Below, piece by piece: positions 17,201 through 25,119 of a stretch of 64,000 nt of DNA. How positions within the stretch are numbered: the stretch's first letter is position 1; the number at the start of each line of letters is the position of its first letter. This stretch comes from VRUE01 sp963725085 (GTDB lineage: Bacteria > Actinomycetota > Thermoleophilia > Solirubrobacterales > 70-9): the NCBI GenBank assembly GCA_963725085.1, contig CAVRXM010000001.1, forward strand, positions 992,001 through 1,056,000, written 5' to 3'. Below the pieces are notes generated by a model that had not been told where the DNA came from, made no database searches, and was given only the letters and a program-made list of their open reading frames with translations. Made by a program: the position numbers and the translations under genes.

Positions 17201-20200
17201 GGGCGGTGCTCGAGTTGTCGGGCACCGTGACCGTGATTCCCGCTTCCAGTTCGGCGGCGGTGCCGGTCGCGAGCGGGGTCCCGGTGCAGGCGGAGGTGGA
17301 ATAGATCGAGACCTGCGAGCCGGCAGCGGCGCTGCCGAGGAGCTTGGGCGCGTTCTGGTTGGCGGGCGAGGCGGGGACGGTCGAGCTGAGGGTCGGGGCC
17401 GGCGGGGCGGCGGTGTTGACCGTGAAGCTGCGGGTCGCCGGGGTGCTCGGGTTCCCGGCCGCGTCGGTCGCGCGGACGCGGAAGGTGTAGGTGCCGTCGG
17501 CGAGCGGGTTCGTCGGGGTGTGGGAGGCCCCGGGGCCCGAGCAGGGGCCGAAGCTCGGGGTGCCGGTGTCGATCGAGCAGGCAAAGCTCGAGCCGGTCTC
17601 GGTGGAGTGGAATTCGAAGGTCGGGGTCGAGTCGTTGGTCGTCCCCGAGGGGCCGACGTCGATCACCGCGGTGGGTGGCGTGGTATCGATTTGCCATTCG
17701 AAGAGCGCCGGTGAGGCGTCGGTGTTCGCGGCCCGGTCGATCGCCCGCGCTTCGAAGCGGTGAGCTCCGTCGGCGAGGCCGCTGTAGCTCTTGGGCGAGG
17801 TGCACGCTGCCCAGGCGCTTGCTTCGGTCGAGTCGAGGCGGCACTGCAGCGAGGCGACGCCGGAGCCACCCGGGTCTTCGCCTGAGAATTCGAAGGAGGC
17901 GGCGGCGCTGGCGCTGAGTGCCGGCGGGTGGGCGCCGATCTGGGTCTGCGGCGCGGCCGAGTCCTCGACGTAGGTGAGCGGCGCCGAGCAGGAGGAGGTG
18001 TTGCCCGACGCGGTCGCGGTGGCGCGCAGGGCGGTGCTCGAGTTGTCGGGCACCGTGACCGTGATTCCCGCTTCCAGTTCGGCGGCGGTGCCGGTCGCGA
18101 GCGGGGTCCCGGTGCAGGCGGAGGTGGAATAGATCGAGACCTGCGAGCCGGCGGCGGCGCTGCCGAGGAGCTTGGGCGCGTTCTGGTTGGCGGGCGAGGC
18201 GGGGACGGTCGAGCTGAGGGTCGGGGCGGGGGGAATCGCGGTGTTGACGGTGAAAGATCTCGAGGCCGGGCTGGGGTCGACGTTGCCGGCTTGGTCGATC
18301 GCCCGCGCTTCGAATACGTGTTCGCCGTCGGCGAGCGGCGTGGTCGGCGTGTGGGTCGCCCCCGGCCCGCTGCAGGGCGCGAAGGCGGCGGCGTCGAAGC
18401 GGCATTCGAAGCTCGAGCCGGTCTCGCTCGAGGAGAATCCGAAGGTCGGGGTCGAGTCGTTGGTCGTGCCCGAGGGGCCGGAGGTGATCGTCGTGTCCGG
18501 CGCGGCCGAGTCCTCGACGTAGGTGAGCGGCGCCGAGCAGGAGGAGGTGTTGCCCGACGCGGTCGCGGTGGCGCGCAGGGCGGTGCTCGAGTTGTCGGGC
18601 ACCGTGACCGTGATTCCCGCTTCCAGTTCGGCGGCGGTGCCGGTCGCGAGCGGGGTCCCGGTGCAGGCGGAGGTGGAATAGATCGAGACCTGCGAGCCGG
18701 CGGCGGCGCTGCCGAGGAGCTTGGGCGCGTTCTGGTTGGCGGGCGAGGCGGGGACGGTCGAGCTGAGGGTCGGGGCCGGCGGGGCGGCGGTGTTGACCGT
18801 GAAGCTGCGGGTCGCCGGGGTGCTCGGGTTCCCGGCCGCGTCGGTCGCGCGGACGCGGAAGGTGTAGGTGCCGTCGGCGAGCGGGTTCGTCGGGGTGTGG
18901 GAGGCCCCGGGGCCCGAGCAGGGGCCGAAGCTCGGGGTGCCGGTGTCGATCGAGCAGGCAAAGCTCGAGCCGGTCTCGGTGGAGTGGAATTCGAAGGTCG
19001 GGGTCGAGTCGTTGGTCGTCCCCGAGGGGCCGACGTCGATCACCGCGGTGGGTGGCGTGGTATCGATTTGCCATTCAAAGAGCGCCGGTGAGGCGTCGGT
19101 GTTCGCGGCCCGGTCGATCGCCCGCGCTTCGAAGCGGTGAGCTCCGTCGGCGAGGCCGCTGTAGCTCTTGGGCGAGGTGCACGCTGCCCAGGCGCTTGCT
19201 TCGGTCGAGTCGAGGCGGCACTGCAGCGAGGCGACGCCGGAGCCACCCGGGTCTTCGCCTGAGAATTCGAAGGAGGCGGCGGCGCTGGCGCTGAGTGCCG
19301 GCGGGTGGGCGCCGATCTGGGTCTGCGGCGCGGCCGAGTCCTCGACGTAGGTGAGCGGCGCCGAGCAGGAGGAGGTGTTGCCCGACGCGGTCGCGGTGGC
19401 GCGCAGGGCGGTGCTCGAGTTGTCGGGCACCGTGACCGTGATTCCCGCTTCCAGTTCGGCGGCGGTGCCGGTCGCGAGCGGGGTCCCGGTGCAGGCGGAG
19501 GTGGAATAGATCGAGACCTGCGAGCCGGCAGCGGCGCTGCCGAGGAGCTTGGGCGCGTTCTGGTTGGCGGGCGAGGCGGGGACGGTCGAGCTGAGGGTCG
19601 GGGCCGGCGGCGGCGAACTCTGCGCCGTCGCCGGTAGAACCTCGACCGCTGCCAGGTTCCAGCGATCGCCCGTCGGGGCGGTGTCGTTGAGCGTTACAAC
19701 GGTGCCGCCGAGGGGGGTCGTCGAGGTTTGGCGCTGCACCCAGAAGGTGTCGCCGGAAGGCGCCAGGAACTCGTCGACCTTGGTCTGGCCCGGTCCGACG
19801 GTCCGTTCGGTTGCGCTGTCCCAGTCGTCGCCGACCCCCCAGACCCACGAGCCCGCCCGCGTCGTCGTCAGCGAGACCGAGGGAGCACCCGTTCCAGCGC
19901 TCGCCGACGCGGTGGCGCCGTCCACGACCTGATCGGCGCCGCTGATCGCCGCCACCGTGATCGAGCCGACGTAGGAGCCGCTCGACCGGGTGGCGGTGAC
20001 GGTCACGTTGTTGAGCGTCGTAGAGGCGTTGGCCTGCCAGATCTCCGCAGTTCCCGCCTGGGTGTTGCCGCGGCGCCGGAGCCGCCAGGTGAGGCCGCTG
20101 CCGGTAACGGTCGAGATGCTCTGCGATCCCGCGGTCGAGGGGCCGTCGGAAGTGATGAACGCGAGCAGCAGCTCCCCCGGGGCGGAGGTCGAGAATGAGG

Positions 20201-23200
20201 GCGAGGTGATGCTCGTCGAGGTGCTGGTCTGGTGCGTGGTGACCAGCTGGTCGACCGCGAGGTTCGTCGGCGTGACCGCGTTCGAGGCGGCCGATTCGGG
20301 CCCCTGTCCAGCCACGTTGACAGCGGCGACCTTGAACGTGTAGGTGGTGCCTGGGGTTAGGCCGGTGATCGTCGTCGAGGTTGCCGGGGCGGGCACGGTG
20401 GTCGGGGTCTGCGCCGAGGACCCGATGTAGGGGATCACCACATAGCTTGTGATCACACTGCCGCCGTCACTGCCCGGGGCGGTCCAGCTGACGGTCGCCT
20501 GCTGCCCCCCGGCGCTGGCGCTGACTCCGGTCGGGGCGCCGGGCGGGTTGGGAATGGTGGGTGTGACGGCGTTTGAGGGCGCCGATTCCTGGCCCGCCCC
20601 GGCGCCGTTGATCGCGGCGACCTTGAAGGTGTAGGTGGTGCCGCCGGTCAGGCCGGTGATCGTGGCCGAGGCGGCCGGCGCGGGCACGGTCGTCGAGGTC
20701 TGCGCCGTGGAGCCGATGAAGGGGGTGATGCGGTATTCGGTGATCGGGCTGCCGCCGTCGCTCGCCGGTGCGGTCCAGTTGACCGTCGCCTGCAGGGGCC
20801 CGGCGCTGGCGCTGACTCCGGTCGGGGCGCCGGGCGGGTTGGGAATGGTCGGGGTCACCGGGTTGGAGGGGGCCGACTCCGGGCCGCTGCCTTTTTCGTT
20901 GATCGCGGTGACGGTGAAGGTGTATGTGGTGCCGCCGGTCAGGCCGGTGATCGTCTTCGACGTGGCGGGCGCGCTGACCGTGGTTGGCGCCTGGGCCGTT
21001 GATCCGATGTAGGGGGTGATCCGGTAGCTGGCGGTCGCTCCGCCGGTCGTCGGCGGCGTCCAGTTGACCGTCGCCTGCAGCGCCCCCGCCGTGGCGGTGA
21101 CATTCGTCACCGCGCCCGGCGGCTGGGTCGGGCCGGTCGGGGCGAAGACGACGTCGACCCAGTAGTTCTCGGATTGATAGGTGTTCTGCGGGAAGGTGCT
21201 GCTCTGGGTGTACTGGTAGAGCCCGTTGCCGTTCCCGTTGTCGGAGAGGACGTGCAGGGGTGGGCTGTCGAGGATGTTGGGCCCGACCGCGGCCGGTCGG
21301 TTGATCGCGAAGTCCGTCTGTGCGTAGTGGCCGTTGGGAGCGAAGTAGCCGGCGACGTAGGTGGTGTTGGGCTGGATCGCGACCGGGCTCGAGAAGGTCA
21401 CCTGCTGCCAGCCGGTCGAGCTCTCCCCGTTGAAGTTCGCCTGCGCGAGCAGCGTGCCGCTGCTGGTCCAGAGGCTTCCGACGTGGGTGCCCGTGTTCGT
21501 CGAGGCCTTGTAGTAGCGGATGCCGCTGATCTGGCCGGCGACGTCGCTGCGGAACTTGACCCCAAGCTCGACCGACTGGGCATCGCGCGAATCGGGCACT
21601 GGCGGGGTCAGCCCGGTGAAGATCGAGCAGGGACACGAGACGGAGACGGTTCTCGGGGCGCTAGCGGCGCCGATATTTCCCGAGTCGTCGACCGCCCGGG
21701 CCCTGATCGTCGTCGAGGGGGCGCCGTGGACGGTCCACACGTAGGTCCACGACGACGTCCCGCTCGCTGTGTGCCAGGTCGCGCCTCCGTCGGTCGAGAC
21801 TTCAACCGCGGCGACGACCCCGCCACCGGCGTCCGTCGCCGTGCCGGAGATCGTAGTCGAGCTTCCGTCGATGAGGCCCGCGGCTTCGGATGGGGACGTG
21901 ATGGTCGCGCTCGGCGGCGTCGTATCTGTCGACGCCGTTTGGGCGACCAGGCCGGATTGGAGCGTCGCCGGCTGGGCGCCCATGTCGGCCAGCAGATTGA
22001 CGGTCGCCTGCTGCATCGTCGGATCGGGAGCGCTGCCGTTCGGACCCGCGTTGTTCCAGGCATTGGTGACGTCGAGCCCCCAGGACCACTGGACGGTGCC
22101 GGCGCCGAAGACCAGCGCCCCACTCGGTGCCCGGTAGAGCGAGAGGCTGTGAGTCTCGGTCGCCGGGCTTTCGACTTCCGTGCCGTAATCGTTGAACGAC
22201 TGGACACCGCTCACGGTCGTCGACGAAAGCGGGACGCGGCCGGGCGCGCGGAACCCGTTGTCGGGATTGACGTCCCACTCGTAGCCCAACGTCCCCGTTC
22301 CCGGGGCCAGCGTCAGGGTCTGCCCCGAGGTCAGGGTCGAGACGGCCGTGTTGCGCCAGAACCGCAGTTTGGCGAAGGTGCCCGGGACCTTGATTTCGGA
22401 GGTCCCCGAGTTGACGAGGAAGCTCTGGCCGGTGACGCTGCTCTCCGGGCGCCCGGCGTCGCCCGGCGGGCTGAACCGCGGGTCTCGCCAGGTCGGGGTC
22501 GTCACGCTCGGGCCAAGCGGGTCGGCCGGGGTCGGGAAGTGGGTGTCCTTATAGGTGGTCAGCGTTCGGTACGGCGTGTTCGACCCTTCGGAGCTGTTCC
22601 CCCAACGCGTCTTCCAGAACATCTCGTTGCCGCTGAAGAACGCGAGGCTCACCCCGGCGGCCCGAGCGGATTCGACGGCCGCGCGTTCGCCCGGGGACCA
22701 GTACTCGTCGTGGCCGCTCGAGATGACCACCTTGTGGTTCTGAAGCAGCGAGCCGTTCGCGTCGAGGTCGTGGCCGGAGACGTAGCTCATGTCGTAGCCG
22801 TTGCGCTCGAGGAAGCGGATCAGCTGGTACTCGGCGTAGAACGGGTCCGAGAAGCCCGCGTCGGTTGACAGCGTCCCGTCGAACGGTCGGTTGTAGGAGA
22901 CCGAGTAGGCGGCCTTGTACCCGCCCGGGTTGCCGGGCGGGCAGGAGACCGTGCAGGTGTAGAGGCTGTTGCCCCCGTAGGCGTTGTACGCCTCCCAGGT
23001 CGTGTCCGATGTCTTGAGGACGAGGTTGGAATGGCTGGAGTCGTCGCGGACGACGAAGAAGATCTGGCTCTCGCCACCGGTGTCGTTGCGGACGAGGTGG
23101 GCGATGTAGAGGCCCGAGACCGCCGTCGAGGGGACCGTCCAAGACGCCGAGACGCCCCAGTTCCCGCATTCGACCAGACCGGTCGAGCTGGTGGTCGTGC

Positions 23201-23555
23201 AGGCCGGCTGGGTCTGAGGAAGCGAGGCCGACGGTTTGATGTTCGACTGGATCAACCGCGCTCCGTCGCCGCCGTAGTACCCGAGCCGGAGGATGTCGAT
23301 GTGGTAGGAGCTGGCCGGCGTCTTGATCTTGAAGTTGATCGTCTGGCCGACGTTGACGCTCATCGAGGTGGCGAAGCCCTGGATCGTCGAGTCGCCGATC
23401 CCGTTGACCTGCCAGTCGGCGGGAGGATCGCCGGGTTTGGTGTTCTCGCATGCGACGGCGTTGGTCACCGGAGGGGTGCAGGGGTCGGCGGCGAGCGCGT
23501 GGGCACCTCCCAGGCAGGCGACCATCACGATCGCGAGCAGCGGGACCGGGAGCAT
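14217..23555 (-). CDS. Giant secreted multidomain protein: DMFase-like N domain, DUF4082 x3, FN3 and Ig-like repeats
   Basis: 3112 residues with a signal peptide (cleavage near AHALA, residue 22). Residues about 25-530 resemble the C-terminal domain of N,N-dimethylformamidase large subunit (SGHDEYWSPGE, FFSGNEMFWKTRWG), as found in other actinobacterial surface proteins. An Ig-like domain at 550-640 follows, then DUF4082 at about 640-800, three fibronectin-III domains to about 1105, a beta-domain at 1110-1310 (TSPSFSTSAPGELLLAF), a long Ig-like repeat block at 1317-2507, FN3, DUF4082 at 2603-2758, two FN3, and a last DUF4082 at 2953-3112. No sortase signal or terminal helix is seen, so it may be released or held non-covalently. 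GAGG lies 8 nt before the ATG. Probably an adhesin or matrix protein; enzymatic activity of the N domain is unproven. Confidence 0.88.
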   Translation of the reverse strand: MLPVPLLAIVMVACLGGAHALAADPCTPPVTNAVACENTKPGDPPADWQVNGIGDSTIQGFATSMSVNVGQTINFKIKTPASSYHIDILRLGYYGGDGARLIQSNIKPSASLPQTQPACTTTSSTGLVECGNWGVSASWTVPSTAVSGLYIAHLVRNDTGGESQIFFVVRDDSSHSNLVLKTSDTTWEAYNAYGGNSLYTCTVSCPPGNPGGYKAAYSVSYNRPFDGTLSTDAGFSDPFYAEYQLIRFLERNGYDMSYVSGHDLDANGSLLQNHKVVISSGHDEYWSPGERAAVESARAAGVSLAFFSGNEMFWKTRWGNSSEGSNTPYRTLTTYKDTHFPTPADPLGPSVTTPTWRDPRFSPPGDAGRPESSVTGQSFLVNSGTSEIKVPGTFAKLRFWRNTAVSTLTSGQTLTLAPGTGTLGYEWDVNPDNGFRAPGRVPLSSTTVSGVQSFNDYGTEVESPATETHSLSLYRAPSGALVFGAGTVQWSWGLDVTNAWNNAGPNGSAPDPTMQQATVNLLADMGAQPATLQSGLVAQTASTDTTPPSATITSPSEAAGLIDGSSTTISGTATDAGGGVVAAVEVSTDGGATWHTASGTSSWTYVWTVHGAPSTTIRARAVDDSGNIGAASAPRTVSVSCPCSIFTGLTPPVPDSRDAQSVELGVKFRSDVAGQISGIRYYKASTNTGTHVGSLWTSSGTLLAQANFNGESSTGWQQVTFSSPVAIQPNTTYVAGYFAPNGHYAQTDFAINRPAAVGPNILDSPPLHVLSDNGNGNGLYQYTQSSTFPQNTYQSENYWVDVVFAPTGPTQPPGAVTNVTATAGALQATVNWTPPTTGGATASYRITPYIGSTAQAPTTVSAPATSKTITGLTGGTTYTFTVTAINEKGSGPESAPSNPVTPTIPNPPGAPTGVSASAGPLQATVNWTAPASDGGSPITEYRITPFIGSTAQTSTTVPAPAASATITGLTGGTTYTFKVAAINGAGAGQESAPSNAVTPTIPNPPGAPTGVSASAGGQQATVSWTAPGSDGGSVITSYVVIPYIGSSAQTPTTVPAPATSTTITGLTPGTTYTFKVAAVNVAGQGPESAASNAVTPTNLAVDQLVTTHQTSTSTSITSPSFSTSAPGELLLAFITSDGPSTAGSQSISTVTGSGLTWRLRRRGNTQAGTAEIWQANASTTLNNVTVTATRSSGSYVGSITVAAISGADQVVDGATASASAGTGAPSVSLTTTRAGSWVWGVGDDWDSATERTVGPGQTKVDEFLAPSGDTFWVQRQTSTTPLGGTVVTLNDTAPTGDRWNLAAVEVLPATAQSSPPPAPTLSSTVPASPANQNAPKLLGSAAAGSQVSIYSTSACTGTPLATGTAAELEAGITVTVPDNSSTALRATATASGNTSSCSAPLTYVEDSAAPQTQIGAHPPALSASAAASFEFSGEDPGGSGVASLQCRLDSTEASAWAACTSPKSYSGLADGAHRFEARAIDRAANTDASPALFEWQIDTTPPTAVIDVGPSGTTNDSTPTFEFHSTETGSSFACSIDTGTPSFGPCSGPGASHTPTNPLADGTYTFRVRATDAAGNPSTPATRSFTVNTAAPPAPTLSSTVPASPANQNAPKLLGSAAAGSQVSIYSTSACTGTPLATGTAAELEAGITVTVPDNSSTALRATATASGNTSSCSAPLTYVEDSAAPDTTITSGPSGTTNDSTPTFGFSSSETGSSFECRFDAAAFAPCSGPGATHTPTTPLADGEHVFEARAIDQAGNVDPSPASRSFTVNTAIPPAPTLSSTVPASPANQNAPKLLGSAAAGSQVSIYSTSACTGTPLATGTAAELEAGITVTVPDNSSTALRATATASGNTSSCSAPLTYVEDSAAPQTQIGAHPPALSASAAASFEFSGEDPGGSGVASLQCRLDSTEASAWAACTSPKSYSGLADGAHRFEARAIDRAANTDASPALFEWQIDTTPPTAVIDVGPSGTTNDSTPTFEFHSTETGSSFACSIDTGTPSFGPCSGPGASHTPTNPLADGTYTFRVRATDAAGNPSTPATRSFTVNTAAPPAPTLSSTVPASPANQNAPKLLGSAAAGSQVSIYSTSACTGTPLATGTAAELEAGITVTVPDNSSTALRATATASGNTSSCSAPLTYVEDSAAPDTTITSGPSGTTNDSTPTFGFSSSETGSSFECRFDAAAFALCSGPGATHTPTTPLADGEHVFEARAIDQAGNVDPSPASRSFTVNTAIPPAPTLSSTVPASPANQNAPKLLGSAAAGSQVSIYSTSACTGTPLATGTAAELEAGITVTVPDNSSTALRATATASGNTSSCSAPLTYVEDSAAPQTQIGAHPPALSASAAASFEFSGEDPGGSGVASLQCRLDSTEASAWAACTSPKSYSGLADGAHRFEARAIDRAANTDASPALFEWQIDTTPPTAVIDVGPSGTTNDSTPTFEFHSTETGSSFACSIDTGTPSFGPCSGPGASHTPTNPLADGTYTFRVRATDAAGNPSTPATRSFTVNAGTPPGAPTAVSAIAKSSGAQLSWTAPSSGGSSPITSYRITPYIGSTAQAATTTGSAATSASVGGLTNGTAYTFKVAAINSAGPGADSTASASITPYNTVFDLATPATVDSGDGSSVELGFKFRSDLAGTVNGIRFYKASTNTGTHVGSLWSSTGTLLAQANFSGESASGWQQVKFSSPVTVQANTTYVAGYLAPNGHYSVNGPTLANGVDNSPLHAIANGTSANGVYIYGSTARFPTNTFQASNYWVDVLFTPTAAAQPPGQVTNVSASAGGQQATVSWTPPASDGGSQITSYRITPYIGSTAQTPTTVTAPASSTTVTGLTAGTTYTFTVAAINSAGPGAESAKSNAVTPVPAGGPEAPTGVTAEARNQGAVVTWTPGGDGGSPITGYRITPYIGSSPQAPTTLSGAGTSGTVTGLSNGTTYTFKVAGVNALATGPESAASNPVMPRATIFEQGVPATLEANDSSAVELGVKFTTDVAGTIRGIRFYKAAGNTGQHVVSLWSAAGVLLAQATAGAETASGWQEISFGSPVSIAANTTYVAGYFAPNGHYSATGQGLATAVDNPPLHAVANSTSPNGIYSYSPSTAFPSNTFNATNYWVDVLFTP
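16034..19604 (-). repeat. Higher-order tandem repeat, 1377-bp period, about 2.6 copies, inside the giant gene
   Basis: Near-identical DNA recurs at a spacing of exactly 1377 bp (459 codons); for example 17413 onward matches 18790 onward. In protein order the block is A-B-A-C-A-B-A-C-A-B. A is a 94-residue Ig-like unit beginning PPAPTLSSTVPASPANQNAP. B is a two-domain unit with QTQIGAHPP and TAVIDVGPSG. C has DTTITSGPSG. Five A copies differ by only a few bases (for example FAPCSGPG against FALCSGPG in C). Such identity indicates recent unequal crossing-over or gene conversion, and also makes this region prone to mis-assembly. Confidence 0.95.
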
Positions 23556-23640
23556 GCGAAATGCCCTCGAGACTTCTCATCCATATAAGGAACGGCCCCG
23601 CGGGAGCCGAAGTTGCAAGCGTGGAAGTACGAAAAACGGC

Positions 23641-24861
23641 CTAGCCGGGGAGCTCGTCGGCGATCAGCTCCGCCAGCGCCGGCGAGGAGGTCGCCGCGGG
23701 CGAGGGCGCGTTGCGGACGTGGATCGCGCGCTCGGTGCGGTGGATCACGAAGTCGTCGACGAGGCTGCCGTCCCGTCCCAACGCCTGGGCGCGGATGCCC
23801 GCCCGCCCGGCGTCGACCCGCGCCCCGTTCAGGCCCGGCACCAATCGCGCCGCCGCGGCGACGAAAGAGCGACGACTGGTCGCGTGCCGGATCTCGAGCA
23901 GCCCGGCCCGCCAGTGCTGCGCCGCCATCCTCCAGGTTCCGGGCCAGCCGATCGTCGCGGCGAGGTCGCGCGGCCGGACCTTCCACGGGCTGTATGCGTC
24001 TCTGGCCGCGACCAACAGCGCGCTCGGCCCGATCAGGACCTCGCCGCCCAGGGTCCGGGTCAGGTGGGCGCCGAGAAACGGCAGCTCGGGGTCCGGGACC
24101 GGGTAGACGTTGGCCCTGACCAGGTCCGCCTGCGGAGGGCGGAGTCGGAGGTAGCCGCCGCGGAAGGGAACGATCCGAGGATCGGCCGGCGCCCCGCAGC
24201 GGACAGCGAGCCGGTCGGACCAGAGCCCGGCGCAGAAGACAGCGGCCGAGGTCGCGGTGGTTCCCTGCGAATGCCGCAGGACGGTCCGGCCGGGGCCGGG
24301 CTCGGCGTCGAACACACGGGTGCCGCTGTGGATGCTGCCCCCGGTGCGCTCGACGTCATCGGCGAAAGCCTCGGCGACGGCGACGAAGTCGACGACGCCG
24401 GTGGCGGGGGAGTGGATGGCGGCGACGCCGCGGGCGTGCGGCTCGATCTCCCCGATCTCCCCGGCGCCGAGGCGCCTCAGGCCGGGGACGCCATTGGCCC
24501 GCCCGCGTCGCTCGAGCTCATCGAGTCGACCCAGCTCGGTCTCGTCGGTCGCGACCACCAGCTTTCCCGACCGCCGATAAGGGATGTCGCGCTCCTCGCA
24601 GTAGGCGTAGAGGCGACGCGCCCCCTCGACGCACATCCTCGCCTTCAGCGACCCCGGCTCGTAGTAGATCCCGGCGTGAATGACGCCGCTCGAGCGGCCG
24701 GTCTGGTGAGACCCGAGTCGCGGCTCGGCCTCGATCACGCAGAGCGTCGCGTCGGGATGCCGCCGCGAGAGCTCCCGCGCCACCGCCATCCCGAGGATGC
24801 CGCCGCCGACGACCGCGAGATCGCACTCGGACGGCGGTGGATCGTCGCGGCGGGTGGCCAT
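23641..24861 (-). CDS. lhgO: L-2-hydroxyglutarate oxidase (LhgO family FAD oxidoreductase)
   Basis: 406 residues. FAD-binding GGGILGMAVARELSRRHP lies near residue 19, and the family signature HQTGRSSGVIHAGIYY near residue 52. The DAAO-like fold continues through FRGGYLRLRPP and ends with HVRNAPSPAATSSPALAELI, the usual C-terminal FAD contact. The family oxidises L-2-hydroxyglutarate to 2-oxoglutarate, repairing a metabolic by-product and passing electrons to the quinone pool or oxygen. The gene lies 59 nt left of tRNA-Arg and is transcribed away from it. The giant gene follows 85 nt downstream on the same strand; shared transcription is possible. Confidence 0.88.
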   Translation of the reverse strand: MATRRDDPPPSECDLAVVGGGILGMAVARELSRRHPDATLCVIEAEPRLGSHQTGRSSGVIHAGIYYEPGSLKARMCVEGARRLYAYCEERDIPYRRSGKLVVATDETELGRLDELERRGRANGVPGLRRLGAGEIGEIEPHARGVAAIHSPATGVVDFVAVAEAFADDVERTGGSIHSGTRVFDAEPGPGRTVLRHSQGTTATSAAVFCAGLWSDRLAVRCGAPADPRIVPFRGGYLRLRPPQADLVRANVYPVPDPELPFLGAHLTRTLGGEVLIGPSALLVAARDAYSPWKVRPRDLAATIGWPGTWRMAAQHWRAGLLEIRHATSRRSFVAAAARLVPGLNGARVDAGRAGIRAQALGRDGSLVDDFVIHRTERAIHVRNAPSPAATSSPALAELIADELPG

Positions 24862-24920
24862 CGGGGCGGAGTTTGCCAGTGGGCTACCCGCGGCGCGCCA
24901 CCCCTAGAATCCGCCTCCCA

Positions 24921-24994
24921 GCGCCCGTAGCTCAGTTGGATAGAGCGTCGGTCTACGAAACCGAAGGTCACAGGTTCGAATCCTGTCGGGCGCG
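24921..24994 (+). tRNA. tRNA-Arg(ACG), anchor of the cassette array
   Basis: A 74-nt cloverleaf: acceptor GCGCCCG/CGGGCGC, D-arm with AGCTCAGTTGGATAGAGC, anticodon loop CTACGAA (ACG, read as ICG), T-loop GGTTCGAATCC. CCA is not encoded. Its 3' 47 nt (24948-24994) recurs perfectly four more times downstream, so this is the entry point for serial insertions. Confidence 0.95.
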
Positions 24995-25119
24995 CTCGGA
25001 ACTGCTACGCCGGCACGTAGCTCGCCTGTCAAGCCGCGACCGGGTCAATCTGCGATCGCGCTGGGTGGCTGAGGGTTGGCGAGCTGGTGAGCCCGACTCT
25101 GGATCGAGGGGCGATGGTC

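Noticed and set aside
16286..19091. Long open frames of 387-917 codons on both strands within the giant-protein repeat block
   Set aside because: They are shadow frames of highly repetitive high-GC sequence, Arg/Pro-rich and without family features. The minus-strand 3112-codon frame alone gives coherent Ig-like domains.
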